Shown piece by piece: positions 13,201 through 23,604 of a stretch of 64,000 nt of DNA. Within the stretch, counting starts at the first letter, position 1; each line of letters opens with the position of its first letter. The stretch covers positions 95,709,708-95,773,707 of the forward strand of contig CM026390.1 in assembly GCA_014843695.1 (NCBI GenBank), given 5' to 3'. Source of the DNA: Archivesica marissinica. Taxonomy: Eukaryota > Mollusca > Bivalvia > Venerida > Vesicomyidae. The notes below the pieces were generated by a model. The model was not told the origin of the DNA. It searched no databases and was given only the letters and a program-made list of their open reading frames with translations. A program made the position numbers and the translations under genes.

Positions 13201-13690
13201 TTTAGAAGACCGTCTACAGGAAATTTACTTCAAGAGTAAAATGATGGCTGAATATCTGAAGAAAAACAAAAATATTCAAGAACTGCTAGACATGCATGGG
13301 TAGGTATTTCCGTTCTACCCCGTACATTACATGGGCTATGTGTTTAGGATACCACATAGTGGAATAGGTTTTTGTACCTGAGAGAAGAACAAATATCACA
13401 TTATATTCAGAGCTTAATCCAGCCTTTATCATACATTCACAAATGGAATAAATTGTATGTAATAAAACTGAAGGTAGTAGCAAGGGACGGAACACCTGGG
13501 TAGGCTGGTTGTGATCTTGTTTGTGTCTGTATACTAACAAACTTTGACATTTCTTTCAATTTTATTGTTCCCAGTCTGGTATATCTAAAGTTTATTTTGT
13601 ATTTTCAGGATTGACAGGAGTGATCTCCCTTTATTAGTTGCCATAGCAGGAACACATACTCCCAATTTCCCTCTAGTCTGCTTGTCTTGA
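1127..13690 (+). CDS. FNIP: Folliculin-interacting protein (FNIP) homologue, C-terminal part, 8 exons, 5' partial
   Basis: Join of 1127-1297, 2502-3947, 4849-4962, 9807-9975, 10397-10458, 11065-11200, 13190-13299 and 13609-13690. All introns are GT-AG and all junction phases agree, giving one open frame of about 760 codons that ends in TGA at 13688-13690. Hallmarks seen: [24 protein letters not shown], LLYxLxYFIRC-like [47 protein letters not shown] and the terminal [17 protein letters not shown]. These match my knowledge of FNIP1/FNIP2, longin/DENN-type proteins of about 1,100-1,200 residues that bind folliculin and AMPK and act in lysosomal nutrient signalling. The N-terminal exons are outside the window. 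The introns are full of arrays and SINEs. Gene family is near certain; FNIP1 against FNIP2 cannot be decided and an invertebrate would usually have one copy. Confidence 0.92.
1442..2440 (+). mobile_element. SINE family F, tRNA-derived head interrupted by an array
   Basis: A box tggctgagtggtta at about 1452 and B box gttcgaatacc at about 2237 are the pol III promoter boxes of a tRNA-derived SINE. Normally they lie 30-40 bp apart; here about 745 bp of 17-bp repeats lie between them. The body after the B box, including cttgtggaaggttgatggtt and cctccaccaat, recurs at 7975-8130. Confidence 0.7.
1485..2229. repeat. 17-bp minisatellite, about 44 copies
   Basis: Unit ccttgccgctcaccatt, almost perfect, with rare cattac variants and one unit shortened near 2112. 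Because 17 is not a multiple of 3 and the unit has no stop in any + frame, all three + frames are open across it. It lies inside the SINE head, between A and B boxes. Confidence 0.95.
2502..3947 (+). CDS. FNIP: FNIP large exon (482 codons)
   Basis: Acceptor ttttcag ends at 2501. The donor is gcag|gttggt after 3947; the alternative gtatga donor at 3952 would break the frame with the next exon. The exon opens with [19 protein letters not shown] and [15 protein letters not shown], the conserved FNIP core. A long Ser/Asn-rich, probably disordered region follows, with a 25-residue repeat (2740-2930) and a Cys-rich stretch (CPACERN, then CSDECQCE). Near the 3' end are FNEYFEEEG and a Ser-rich, basic segment [14 protein letters not shown], plausibly a phosphorylated linker. 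Confidence 0.92.
2740..2930 (+). repeat. 75-bp in-frame repeat inside the FNIP exon
   Basis: Starts at 2740, 2815 and 2890; the third copy is partial. Each unit encodes 25 residues that begin [11 protein letters not shown], and copies differ at few positions, so the expansion looks recent. The frame is kept because 75 is divisible by 3. Confidence 0.95.
3948..4848 (+). other. FNIP intron with inverted repeats
   Basis: AT-rich intron. A 13-bp sequence attctaacacgac (3985-3997) recurs inverted at 4426-4438, and the 17-bp ttattctgcgatatacc (4042-4058) recurs inverted at 4461-4477. The bases 4650-4698 match the 3' tail of SINE families C and D on the minus strand (agctcgattgcgaaacaag). Confidence 0.7.
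4849..4962 (+). CDS. FNIP: FNIP exon
   Basis: Acceptor attgcag ends at 4848 and donor gt|gtaagt follows 4962. The first base g completes AGG (Arg) with the previous exon; the exon ends with gt, completed by a to Val. It encodes [19 protein letters not shown] and QELPLP, a basic-Ser-rich stretch followed by a short conserved motif. Confidence 0.88.
5370..7945. repeat. 17-bp minisatellite, about 150 copies
   Basis: Unit cttgtttgtccatggca with frequent changes (ccttgg, ccatga, cttgac, gaccat). A block around 6700-6960, marked by the shortened unit gacacttgttggtacttg, recurs at 7290-7550, about 590 bp on, so a segment was duplicated. The minus strand lacks stops, giving open frames up to 853 codons that are only repeat translation. 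It lies in the FNIP intron 4963-9806. Confidence 0.95.
7946..8160 (+). mobile_element. SINE family F body fragment
   Basis: Sequence right after the 17-bp array contains a B-box-like gtgggtttgagtc, then cttgtggaagatcaatggtt and gtcctccaccaatg, parallel to the SINE body at 2237-2440. A clear A box is not seen on the other side of the array. Confidence 0.55.
8161..8450. other. FNIP intron, unique AT-rich sequence
   Basis: No coding or repeat signal recognised between the SINE fragment and the next array. Confidence 0.6.
8450..9240. repeat. 33-bp minisatellite with 133-bp higher-order repeat
   Basis: Unit core ttcacaggctacattgttg. Four diverged units (33, 33, 33 and 34 bp) form a 133-bp block that recurs at 8493, 8626, 8759 and 8892 almost unchanged; the remaining units to 9240 are monomeric. 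Confidence 0.95.
9540..9775 (+). mobile_element. SINE family C (tRNA-derived)
   Basis: Head gtcgtgataggtcagtggta with tRNA-like boxes, body with gcaaggcatttaagttccac, and 3' tail gtgattaatatcagttgtaa ending in ttcgcaattgagct. Minus-strand copies are at 22668-22880 and 58466-58688. Confidence 0.8.
9807..9975 (+). CDS. FNIP: FNIP exon
   Basis: Acceptor tccccacag ends at 9806; donor ctccag|gtaggt follows 9975. Phase enters with one base and leaves at 0. Encodes [20 protein letters not shown], the conserved block in which FNIP proteins read FGRSL...SDFVLQ. A SINE begins within about 5 bases of the donor. Confidence 0.92.
9980..10190 (+). mobile_element. SINE family D, 5'-truncated, abutting the FNIP donor
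   Basis: From tcaccaatgcgacccgggtt (B box region) through ctccgggtactccggtttcc to the tail gagagtgattaatataagtt. The A-box part is missing. Other copies: 49071-49312, 50760-50868, 51653-51716 and 60064-60184, all minus strand. Confidence 0.8.
10397..10458 (+). CDS. FNIP: FNIP exon
   Basis: Acceptor atttttag ends at 10396; donor ctg|gtaatg follows 10458. It encodes [20 protein letters not shown] plus the first two bases of Trp. Matches the FNIP block with DEPVAEAVCIIADTD-like sequence. Confidence 0.92.
10520..10791 (-). mobile_element. SINE family B (tRNA-derived)
   Basis: On the minus strand the head carries a tRNA-like box with ccagtggtaacatgctggac and B box aggttcgatccc; the tail ends in gtagcgacgataaatacac. 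Related copies: 55753-55985, 58813-59085, 62894-63177 and 63233-63532. Confidence 0.8.
10843..11018 (-). mobile_element. SINE-like element, family E
   Basis: On the minus strand a tRNA-like head, ccatggcctaatggtgcggg, is followed by B box ggttcgaacccc. Only one copy is seen in the window. Confidence 0.55.
11065..11200 (+). CDS. FNIP: FNIP exon
   Basis: Acceptor attgacag ends at 11064; donor gagttt|gtaagt follows 11200. The first g completes Trp with the previous exon. Encodes [12 protein letters not shown] and [16 protein letters not shown], matching the FNIP C-terminal block. Confidence 0.9.
11250..12135. repeat. 38-bp minisatellite, about 23 copies
   Basis: Core cactagtataacgtgcatgg. The left two thirds are nearly perfect; from 11780 on units with a cacagtataac deletion alternate with full ones, giving a mixed 36/38-bp periodicity. 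Within an FNIP intron. Confidence 0.95.
12213..12800. repeat. 44-bp minisatellite, about 13 copies, SINE-derived
   Basis: Unit contains cctcttacccctctgctgac then ttgcag, which reads like a 3' splice site (pyrimidine tract, branch-like ctgac, cag). The unit and the sequence after the array (cttgtggtaggttggtggtt) resemble the SINE F body at 2285-2325. It lies in the intron before the exon at 13190. Confidence 0.9.
12801..13189 (+). other. FNIP intron, mostly unique AT-rich
   Basis: A SINE F-like remnant to about 12860, then AT-rich sequence with no recognised feature up to the acceptor ttatttcag at 13189. Confidence 0.6.
13190..13299 (+). CDS. FNIP: FNIP exon
   Basis: Acceptor ttatttcag ends at 13189; donor catgg|gtaggt follows 13299. 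Encodes [20 protein letters not shown], a very close match to the FNIP block HLEDRLQE(M/I)Y.KSKM. Ends in gg, completed by the next exon to Gly. Confidence 0.93.
13609..13690 (+). CDS. FNIP: FNIP last exon
   Basis: Acceptor attttcag ends at 13608. Encodes [17 protein letters not shown] and stops at TGA 13688-13690. The family's C-terminus has NDLPLL.AIA.THSP followed by a short tail; here the tail after THTPNF is PLVCLS. A minisatellite begins almost at the stop. Confidence 0.9.
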
Positions 13691-13693
13691 CGT

Positions 13694-16045
13694 CTGTCTG
13701 CTGATACTGGAGAGTTGGTCGTCTGTGGTTACTAGTGAAGCACTCGTCTGGATACTGGACAATTGGTTGTCGTGGATACTGGACAAGTGGTCATCATGGA
13801 TACTGGACAATTTGTCGTTGGGTGATACTGGACAATTGGTCGTCGGTTGATACTGGACAATTGGTCGTCGTGGATCTGGACAATTGGTCGTCGTGGATCT
13901 GGACAATTGGTCGTCGGTTGATACTGGACAATTGGTCATCGTGGATCTGTACAATTGATCGTCGTGGATCTGGACAATTGATCGTCAGTTGATACTGGAC
14001 AATTGGTCGTCGTGGATCTGGACAATTGATCGTCGGTTGATACTGGACAATTGGTCATCGTGGATCTGGACAATTGGTCGTCGGTTGATACTGGACAATT
14101 GGTCGTCAGTTGATACTGGACAATTGGTTGTCGGTTGATACTGGACAATTGGTCATCGGTTGATACTGAACAATTGGTCGTCGGGTGATACTGGACAATT
14201 GGTCATCGTGGATCTGGACAATTGGTCGTCGGGTGATACTGGACAATTGGTCATCGGTTGTTACTGGACAATTGGTCGTCGGGTGATACTGGACAATTGG
14301 TCATCGTGGATCTGGACAATTGGTCGTCGTGGATCTGGACAATTGGTCATCGGTTGATACTGGACAATTGGTTGTCGTGGATCTGGACAATTGGTCGTCG
14401 GTTGATACTGGACAATTGGTCGTCGTTCATCTGGACAATTGATCGTCGGTTGATACTGGACAATTGGTCGTCGTGGATCTGGACAATTGATCGTCGTGGA
14501 TCTGGACAATTGGTCGTCGTGGATCTGGACAATTGGTCGTCGGTTGATACTGGACAATTGGTCGTCGTTCATCTGGACAATTGATCGTCGGTTGATACTG
14601 GACAATTGGTCGTCGTGGATCTGGACAATTGGTCGTCGGTTGATACTGGACAATTGGTCGTCGGGTGATACTGGACAATTGGTCGTCGGTTGATACTGAA
14701 CAATTGGTCGTCGGTTGATACTGGACAATTGGTCATCGGTTGATACTGAACAATTGGTCGTCGGGTGATACTGGACAATTGGTCATCGTGGATCTGGACA
14801 ATTGGTCGTCGGGTGATACTGGACAATTGGTCATCGGTTGTTACTGGACAATTGGTCGTCGGGTGATACTGGACAATTGGTCATCGTGGATCTGGACAAT
14901 TGGTCGTCGTGGATCTGGACAATTGGTCATCGGTTGATACTGGACAATTGGTTGTCGTGGATCTGGACAATTGATCGTCGTGGATCTGGACAATTGGTCG
15001 TCGGTTGATACTGGACAATTGGTCGTCGTTCATCTGGACAATTGATCGTCGGTTGATACTGGACAATTGGTCGTCGTGGATCTGGACAATTGATCGTCGT
15101 GGATCTGGACAATTGATCGTCGGTTGATACTGGACAATTGATCGTCGTGGATCTGGACAATTGGTCGTCGGTTGATACTGGACAATTGGTCGTCGTGGAT
15201 CTGGACAATTGATCGTCGTGGATCTGGACAATTGATCGTCGGTTGATACTGGACAATTGATCGTCGTGGATCTGGACAATTGGTCGTCGGTTGATACTGG
15301 ACAATTGGTCGTCGTGGATCTGGACAATTGATCGTCGTGGATCTGGACAATTGATCGTCGGTTGATACTGGACAATTGATCGTCGTGGATCTGGACAATT
15401 GGTCGTCGGTTGATACTGGACAATTGGTCGTCGGGATCGGTTGATACTGGACAATTGATCGTCGGTTGATACTGGACAATTGATCGTCGTGGATCTGGAC
15501 AATTGGTCGTCGGTTGATACTGGACAATTGGTCGTCGGGATCGGTTGTTACTGGACAATTGGTCGTCGGGTGATACTGGACAATTGGTCATCGTGGATCT
15601 GGACAATTGGTCGTCGGTTGATACTGGACAATTGGTCATCGTGGATCTGGACAATTGATCGTCGTGGATCTGGACAATTGATCGTCAGTTGATACTGGAC
15701 AATTGGTCGTCGTGGATCTAGACAATTGATCGTTGGTTGATACTGTACAATTGGTCATCGTGGATCTGGACAATTGATCGTTGGTTGATACTGTACAATT
15801 GGTCATCGTGGATCTGGACAATTGATCGTCGGTTGATACTGGACAATTGGTCGTCGTGGATCTGGACAATTGATCGTCGTGGATACTGGACAATTGGTCG
15901 TCGGGTGATACTGGACAATTGGTCGTCGTGGATCTGGACAATTGATCGTCGTGGATACTGGACAATTGGTCGTCGGGTGATACTGGACAATTGGTCATCA
16001 TGGATACAGGACAATTGGTCGTCGGTTGATACTGGACAGTGGTTT
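13694..16045. repeat. 22-25 bp two-type minisatellite, about 100 copies
   Basis: Two unit types, ttgatactggacaattggtc (about 25 bp period) and gtggatctggacaattggtc (about 23 bp), are intermixed. A block at 14160-14420 recurs at 14740-15000, 580 bp on. The first unit-like sequence starts within some 10 bases of the FNIP stop codon, so the FNIP 3' UTR probably runs into the array. Minus-strand open frames here are repeat translation only. Confidence 0.95.
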
Positions 16046-17205
16046 GTTAGACGTGTAATGGTGCTATAAAACAGAATATGGAAGCTGTATTTGGAGTTTG
16101 TTGTTTGCTTATATACATCTCAAGGAGTGGCAGAACATTGAAACCATATTCTTCAACCAGGAATTGTGTTGTTAGTTTTGTCTTTCATATTAAGTTACGT
16201 ACAGATTTCTGACGTGTTTTGTACTCATTGCTAAACATAAATCTTCAAAGATAATAATTCTAGGATATAAAAATACATTTGTCACAGTCCTTTATATTTG
16301 CATTTACAAATATGTTTCTGTTGTAAGTTGACTGTAATAGATGCACAGTCGGTACTGGTGCACACAACCATAGTTGTACAGAGCTCTAGGACAGGCCTCT
16401 TTTGCACAACATGCGTTCTAAAGCAGAATACCCACTGGGAAAGTGTAAAGAATTATTTGTCATTTTCAAAATTATGACAAGTTTGTGTGACATTATAAAT
16501 AATTTCCAGTATCGTCTTCGTGAAGACTGTGTGACTATTGCTTGTATTGCATACCAGTAAGTAAATATTCAAAGATACCACCATTTATGTGTGTTGGATG
16601 TTGCAGCAGGCAGTTTTTTCTCAACTATAGACAGGCTTTTTCATGCCATTTTAGGGGAGCTAAATCTATCTAACCGTGTAGACAAGGGAACTACTTTATG
16701 CTAATTAGATATCACGAATAAGTCCGGTAGTTTCCATTTATTTCTGCGTTCAAATTTATATCATTTCATAGGATAACGGTAAAATCCGAACACTGCCATG
16801 AAGTTACGGCATTATAATAACAGCGATATGTCATCGATGATGCAATCAATGACGTAGCGCTACCATTCATATATTGTTCACGTGTCTACTGTTACCATTT
16901 GACCCACAATGCACTTGCATTGTTTGTAAGCATCCCGCCTCTAATCACAGTGACACTTATCTCCCTTTATACCTTGTTATTTATTAGTTCCTTTAGTATG
17001 ATGGTTCATGGATTATTTGAATCTTTACCCGTGTTTGATGTAAATGTTTAGCATTAAAGAAATTAAACCGTTAAAACTTAATATGTACGTGGGTGTTTAC
17101 TTGACACTCAACATCAATGTGGGTAAATTTTCACATTCCACCTCATAATTTTATAGTAAATTCATACGCCATTCATGTGTGTATATAGGCTGGCATAATT
17201 CGTAA
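16046..17205. other. Unique AT-rich sequence downstream of FNIP
   Basis: No coding signal recognised. It could hold the end of the FNIP 3' UTR; no poly(A) site can be assigned with confidence. Confidence 0.5.
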
Positions 17206-17206
17206 A

Positions 17207-19060
17207 ATGCTTGTGTTGTTGAATATTACAGCAGATGGTGTTGTGCTGTTGGATATTACAGCAGATGGTGTTGTGCTGTTAGATATTACAGCAGATGGTG
17301 TTGTACTGTTAGATATTACAGCAGATGGTGTTGTACTGTTAGATATTACAGCAGATGGTGTTGTGCTGTTGGATATTACAGCAGATGGTGTTGTGCTGTT
17401 AGATATTACAGCAGATGGTGTTGTACTGTTGGATAATACAGCAGATGGTGTTGTACTGTTAGATATTACAGCATATGGTGTTGTACTGTTAGATATTACA
17501 GCAGATGGTGTTGTACTGTTGGATATTACAGCAGATGGTGTTGTACTGTTGGATAATACAGCAGATGGTGTTGTGCATTAGATATTACAGCAGATGGTGT
17601 TGTGCTGTTGGATAATACAGCAGATGGTGTTGTGCATTAGATATTACAGCAGATGGTGTTGTGCTGTTGGATAATACAGCAGATGGTGTTGTGCATTAGA
17701 TATTACAGCAGATGGTGCTGTACTGTTAGATATTACAGCAGATGGTGTTGTACTGTTGGATAATACAGCAGATGGTGTTGTGCTGTTGGATATTACAGCA
17801 GATGGTGTTGTGCATTAGATATTACAGCAGATGGTGTTGTGCTGTTAGATATTACAGCAGATGGTGTTGTACTGTTAGATATTACAGCAGATGGTGTTGT
17901 ACTGTTGGATAATACAGCAGATGGTGTTGTGCTGTTGGATATTACAGCAGATGGTGTTGTGCATTAGATATTACAGCAGATGGTGTTGTGCTGTTAGATA
18001 TTACAGCAGATGGTGATGTACTGTTAGATATTACAGCAGATGGTGTTGTGCTGTTAGATATTACAGCAGATGGTGTTGTGCTGTTAGATATTACAGCAGA
18101 TGGTGTTGTACTGTTAGATATTACAGCAGATGGTGTTGTGCTGTTAGATATTACAGCAGATGGTGTTGTGCTGTTAGATATTACAGCAGATGGTGTTGTA
18201 CTGTTAGATATTACAGCAGATGGTGTTGTGCATTAGATATTACAGCAGATGGTGTTGTTCTGTTGGATATTACAGCAGATGGTGTTGTGCTGTTAGATAT
18301 TACAGCAGATGGTGTTGTGCTGTTGGATATTACAGCAGATGGTGTTGTGCTGTTGGATAATACAGCAGATGGTGTTGTGCATTAGATATTACAGCAGATG
18401 GTGTTGTACTGTTGGATAATACAGCAGATGGTGTTGTGCATTAGATATTACAGCAGATGGTGTTGTGCATTAGATATTACAGCAGATGGTGTTGTACTGT
18501 TGGATAATACAGCAGATGGTGTTGTGCTGTTGGATAATACAGCAGATGGTGTTGTGCTGTTAGATATTACAGCAGATGGTGTTGTACTGTTAGATATTAC
18601 AGCAGATGGTGCTGTACTGTTAGATATTACAGCAGATGGTGTTGTACTGTTAGATATTACAGCAGATGGTGTTGTGCTGTTAGATATTACAGCAGATGGT
18701 GTTGTGCATTAGATATTACAGCAGATGGTGTTGTACTGTTAGATATTACAGCAGATGGTGTTGTACTGTTAGATATTACAGCAGATGGTGTTGTGCTGTT
18801 AGATATTACAGCAGATGGTGTTGTGCTGTTAGATATTACAGCAGATGGTGTTGTACTGTTAGATATTACAGCAGATGGTGTTGTACTGTTGGATATTACA
18901 GCAGATGGTGTTGTACTGTTAGATATTACAGCAGATGGTGTTGTGCTGTTAGATATTACAGTAGACGGTGTTGTACTGTTGGATATTACAGCAGACTGTG
19001 TTGTGAATATTACAGTAGATGGTATTGTGAATATTACAGTAGACTGTGCTATGCTGTTCG
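17207..19060. repeat. 30-bp minisatellite, about 61 copies
   Basis: Core gatattacagcagatggtgt. Period 30 keeps one frame open in blocks (repeat of LLDITADGVV), broken wherever a unit has a 3' deletion (gtgcattag). The last three units near 18990-19055 degenerate. Confidence 0.95.
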
Positions 19061-19478
19061 AGTAGTTTCTGTCAGACTGTGTAATGCAATTCTATCATTT
19101 GGTTTAAATATCTAAATTTTTCATGTTAAGAATATACATTTATTGAGAACATTATTCATTGACTTCTAGACACAGTTTGCACTGTTTCACTTTCCTAATC
19201 ATATAGCTATGCCGGTGATGTGAAAATGAAATTACATATCATTTCTATTTATTTCACGCATAGTACTAGGCATTAAGTAATTGTATATATGTAATACTTT
19301 TAGTATTAAATTTGTTTGAGTGTGGAAACCAAAGTAAAATTGTACATACAACTGGGTAATAAAATATGCTCAAAATCCTGAAATATACATGTTTGTTTAT
19401 TGGAACATTGACTTTAAGTTCACTTATTATTAGTAAGATTGTTATGCCCCCCACCCACCCCTTTGTGTGAAGAAGCAT
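19061..19478. other. Unique AT-rich sequence
   Basis: Nothing recognised. Confidence 0.5.
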
Positions 19479-21650
19479 GTGTGTATATCCCATAGACTAT
19501 CTATGCTATGATCTACAGTCATCAAACTTTGTGTGTATATATCCCATAGACTACCTATGTTATGATCTACAGTCATCAAACTGTGTGTGTGTATATCCCA
19601 TAGACTATCTATGTTATGACCTACAGTCATCAAACTGTGTGTGTGTATATCCCATAGACTATCTATGTTATGACCTACAGTCATCAAACTGTGTGTGTGT
19701 ATCCCATAGACTATCTATGTTATGACCTACATTCATCAAACTTTGTGTGTGTATCCCATAGACTACCTATGTTATGACCTACAGTCATCAAACTTTGTGT
19801 GTATCCCATATAGACTACCTATGTTATGACCTACAGTCATCAAACTTTGTGTGTGTATATCCCATAGACTATATATGTTATGACCTACAGTCATCAAACT
19901 TTGTGTGTGTATATCCCATAGACTATGTTATGACCTACAGTCATCAAACTTTGTGTGTGTATCCCATAGACTATCTATGTTATGGTCTACAGTCATCAAA
20001 CTTTGTGTGTGTATCCCATAGACTACCAATGTTATGATCTACAGTCATCAAACTTTGTGTGTGTATATCCCATAGACTACCAATGTTATGACCTAGTCAT
20101 CAAACTTTGTGTGTGTATCCCATAGACTATATATGTTATGACCTACAGTCATCAAACTTTGTGTGTATCCCATAGACTACCAATGTTATGACCTAGTCAT
20201 CAAACTTTGTGTGTATATCCCATAGACTATGTTATGACCTACAGTCATCAAACTTTGTGTGTGTATCCCATAGACTATCTATGTTATGATCTACAGTCAT
20301 CAAACTTTGTGTGTGTATCCCATAGACTATCTATGTTATGACCTACAGTCATCAAACTTTGTGTGTGTATCCCATAGAATATCTATGTTATGGTCTACAG
20401 TCATCAAACTTTGTGTGTGTATATCCCATAGACTATGTTATGACCTACAGTCATCAAACTTTGTGTGTGTATCCCATAGACTATCTATGTTATGATCTAC
20501 AGTCATCAAACTTTGTGTGTATCCCATAGACTATCTATGTTATGATCTACAGTCATCAAACTTTGTGTATATCACATAGATTATCTATGTTATGATCTAC
20601 AGTCCTCAAACTGTGTGTGTGTATATCCCATAGACTATCTATGTTATGACCTACAGTCATCAAACTTTGTGTGTGTATCCCATAGACTATCTATGTTATG
20701 ATCTACAGTCATCAAACTTTGTGTGTATCCCATAGACTATCTATGTTATGATCTACAGTCATCAAACTTTGTGTATATCCCATAGATTATCTATGTTATG
20801 ATCTACAGTCCTCAAACTGTGTGTGTATCCCATAGAATATCTATGCTATGATCTACAGTCATCAAACTTTGTGTGTGTATATCCCATAGACTATGTTATG
20901 ACCTACAGTCATCAAACTTTGTGTGTGTATCCCATAGACTATCTATGTTATGATCTACAGTCATCAAACTTTGTGTGTATCCCATAGACTATCTATGTTA
21001 TGATCTAGTCATCAAACTTTGTGTGTATCCCATAGACTATCTATGTTATGATCTACAGTCATCAAACTTTGTGTGTGTATCCCATAGACTATATATGCTA
21101 TGACCTACAGTCATTAAACTTTGTGTGTGTATATCCCATAGACTACCAATGTTATGATCTACAGTCATCAAACTTTGTGTGTGTATATCCCATAGACTAC
21201 CAATGTTATGACCTACAGTCATCAAACTTTGTGTGTGTGTATCCCATAGACTACCAATGTTATGACCTACAGTCATCAAACTTTGTGTGTGTATATCCCA
21301 TAGACTATCTATGTTATGATCTACAGTCATCAAACTTTGTGTGTATCCCATAGACTATCTATGTTATGATCTAGTCATCAAACTTTGTGTGTATCCCATA
21401 GACTATCTATGTTATGATCTACAGTCATCAAACTTTGTGTGTGTATCCCATAGACTATATATGCTATGACCTACAGTCATTAAACTTTGTGTGTGTATAT
21501 CCCATAGACTACCAATGTTATGATCTACAGTCATCAAACTTTGTGTGTATCCCATAGAATATCTATGTTATGATCTACAGTCCTCAAACTTTGTGTGTGT
21601 ATCCCATAGACTATCTATGTTATGATCTACAGTCATCAAACTTTATAGTG
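19479..21650. repeat. 49-53 bp minisatellite, about 42 copies
   Basis: Core tacagtcatcaaactttgtg with cccatagactatctatgtta. Units vary in length through a (tg)n tract and through loss of tctatg or ctacag. Segments such as 20640-20790 and 20930-21060 are near copies of each other. Confidence 0.95.
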
Positions 21651-22660
21651 TGATTCAAGATGACCACTATGTTCTGTATTTATTGTTTGATCAGTAGGTG
21701 TAAAGAACAAGGTCACTGATCTAAACAGAAAAGCAATTCATATACCAGTTGCATTCGACGTGGACGATAGACCCATTGTAAGCCTGGATAGTCGACCTTT
21801 CCCAATCACCACCATGCCGGTGTACAACATTTCCATGAGTTTGAAACCGATCCCCGTCTTTGCAATAATGCACGAAAAACCTGCCTCCGAAATAGTCCAA
21901 CACGTGAATGTTATTATCACATTCCTTATGTAAACGGACATCAGGGGAGGTAACTAGAGCCACAGAGTGTGGCTACCTATGAGATGGCCCAGTCTGAAGC
22001 AACCCAATGCCAAGACATGCTCTAACTGGATAAGTAGCTATACTGTTTTCAACAGGTGATAACAATAAGCCATCAAATCTTGCCAACAGTGAACATGTAC
22101 ATAAAGCAGGGTTCGTACAAACAAGACTTGATGAAATTCAAGCACATTTCCAAATTATAGTGGTAAGTTTGTGGTTTTGGAATATTTCCAGATGTTGATG
22201 GGGTTTCTACAACAGGAGGGGGCTGCGGACCAATCACGCACATATCCTCTCCTCGTTATACTGGTTTTACACCAAACAAATTCAGATTCAACGACGGCAT
22301 CGACATTTCATTCTTTCGATGCTTTTCATCCTTGGCATGCGATTTAATCCCACACTCGCGGGAAGATAGATATATGTCGAATTCCTTTCTGCATCCATTC
22401 CATTATACTTTTACTTGTTGTTTCGACTCTTCATTGCCTGTACTTTCACGACAAGGTTATTATTGTATTTGTCTATAACCCAAACATATTCAGGCCCATC
22501 TTTTCAATCACTACAGAGTTACTTCCCTTTAAGTACCAAAATGAAATTGCAGCAGTTTTCATGCGTATTTGCAAGATTAAGTACTTTCAGAATCAAGTAC
22601 TTATCAAATCTGTATGAACCCTGAATATCCAGACATTGTGGGTAGAGTTTATTAGAATAT
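21651..22660. other. Unique sequence with a coding-like minus-strand segment
   Basis: Outside 21721-21963 no feature is recognised. On the minus strand at 21963-21721 an 80-codon open frame has balanced composition, unlike its AT-rich surroundings, and includes DYFGGRFFVHYCKDGDRFQ and GSIVHVECNWYMNC. A possible acceptor ggctctag precedes it. I do not recognise the protein; it may be a lone exon or a gene relic. Confidence 0.25.
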
Positions 22661-22667
22661 TTTATAT

Positions 22668-22880
22668 ACATTTATTTTAGCTTGATTTCTTACAATTTGT
22701 ATTAATCACTCTCGAGACCTCATTCCTGATGGAATCCATCGCAACTAGGGAGAGAGAAGAGGAAATGTGGAATTTAAATGCCTTGCTTAAGGGCACAATC
22801 ATAACGGCTCTAGTTAGGCTCGAACCCCGGGTCTTTCGTACCTGAAGCGTACGTGCTACAACTGTGCTATCACGACTTCC
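22668..22880 (-). mobile_element. SINE family C
   Basis: Minus-strand copy: head with gtcgtgatagcacagttgta and B box gggttcgagcct, body with aaggcatttaaattccac, tail gagtgattaatacaaattgt. Confidence 0.8.
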
Positions 22881-23305
22881 ACAATTAGAATAGTGTAGTA
22901 TCTGCCACCGTTCAAATTCTCTGTGGGGTCACATATACTGCAATAAACAGTCAGGTAAACTAAACATGGCACGGCCTAATTAAGAATAGTTTATCCCATT
23001 TGGGTCCCCCCGTCACTAGGGCAGCTGTTAGTAACAATAATCGTGTTGAACGATCTTAAAACTGCAAAGAAACAATCGTATACAATACAAACACACAATG
23101 AAATTATTAAGATTTATTATTTTCACTATGGGCACTATCAGCAATTATTTCAACATACATGTACATGAAACAAACATTAATACAACCTGTCCTCTGTACT
23201 CGGCTCATGTACAACTAATTCTCATTAAGCCAGTAACAAGCAGTATGGTTAACCGGCAAGATGGAATTTATAGGCGACTTATATGCCACTCTCTCTGATT
23301 GTACA
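22881..23305. other. Unique sequence
   Basis: No feature recognised. Confidence 0.5.
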
Positions 23306-23318
23306 CCACTCGGAATAT

Positions 23319-23591
23319 TATGTTATATATGTTATATTTCGGGTTTTACGCCTGCATCAGCACCATTTTGGGCTATATCGCCGGCGGGCAGTTTACTTAA
23401 CAACACCTTTCCTGGGCAGGCTCCAGCGGTTAACCAGTACTTGGGTGCACCAACCTCCGTAAGAAACTGCCAACTTTTTCATATAAATGAGACACGGCCT
23501 GAGCGGGGCTTGAACCCGTGACCATCAGTGATGATAGGTTACAGTGGTATACAAGTCAGCGACCTTAACCACTCGACCACGGAGGCGGACT
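23319..23591 (-). mobile_element. SINE family A, full length with 13-bp target duplication
   Basis: Minus-strand head gtggtcgagtggttaaggtc (A box) and B box gggttcaagccc. The body holds gcagtttcttacggaggttg and the tail aaaacccgaaatataac. It is flanked by the direct repeat ccactcggaatat at 23306-23318 and 23592-23604, the mark of LINE-mediated insertion. A second complete copy is at 62208-62473. Confidence 0.9.
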
Positions 23592-23604
23592 CCACTCGGA
23601 ATAT

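Noticed and set aside
13673..16069. Many overlapping frames in the two-type array
   Set aside because: Open on both strands and in several frames, so the repeat explains them fully.
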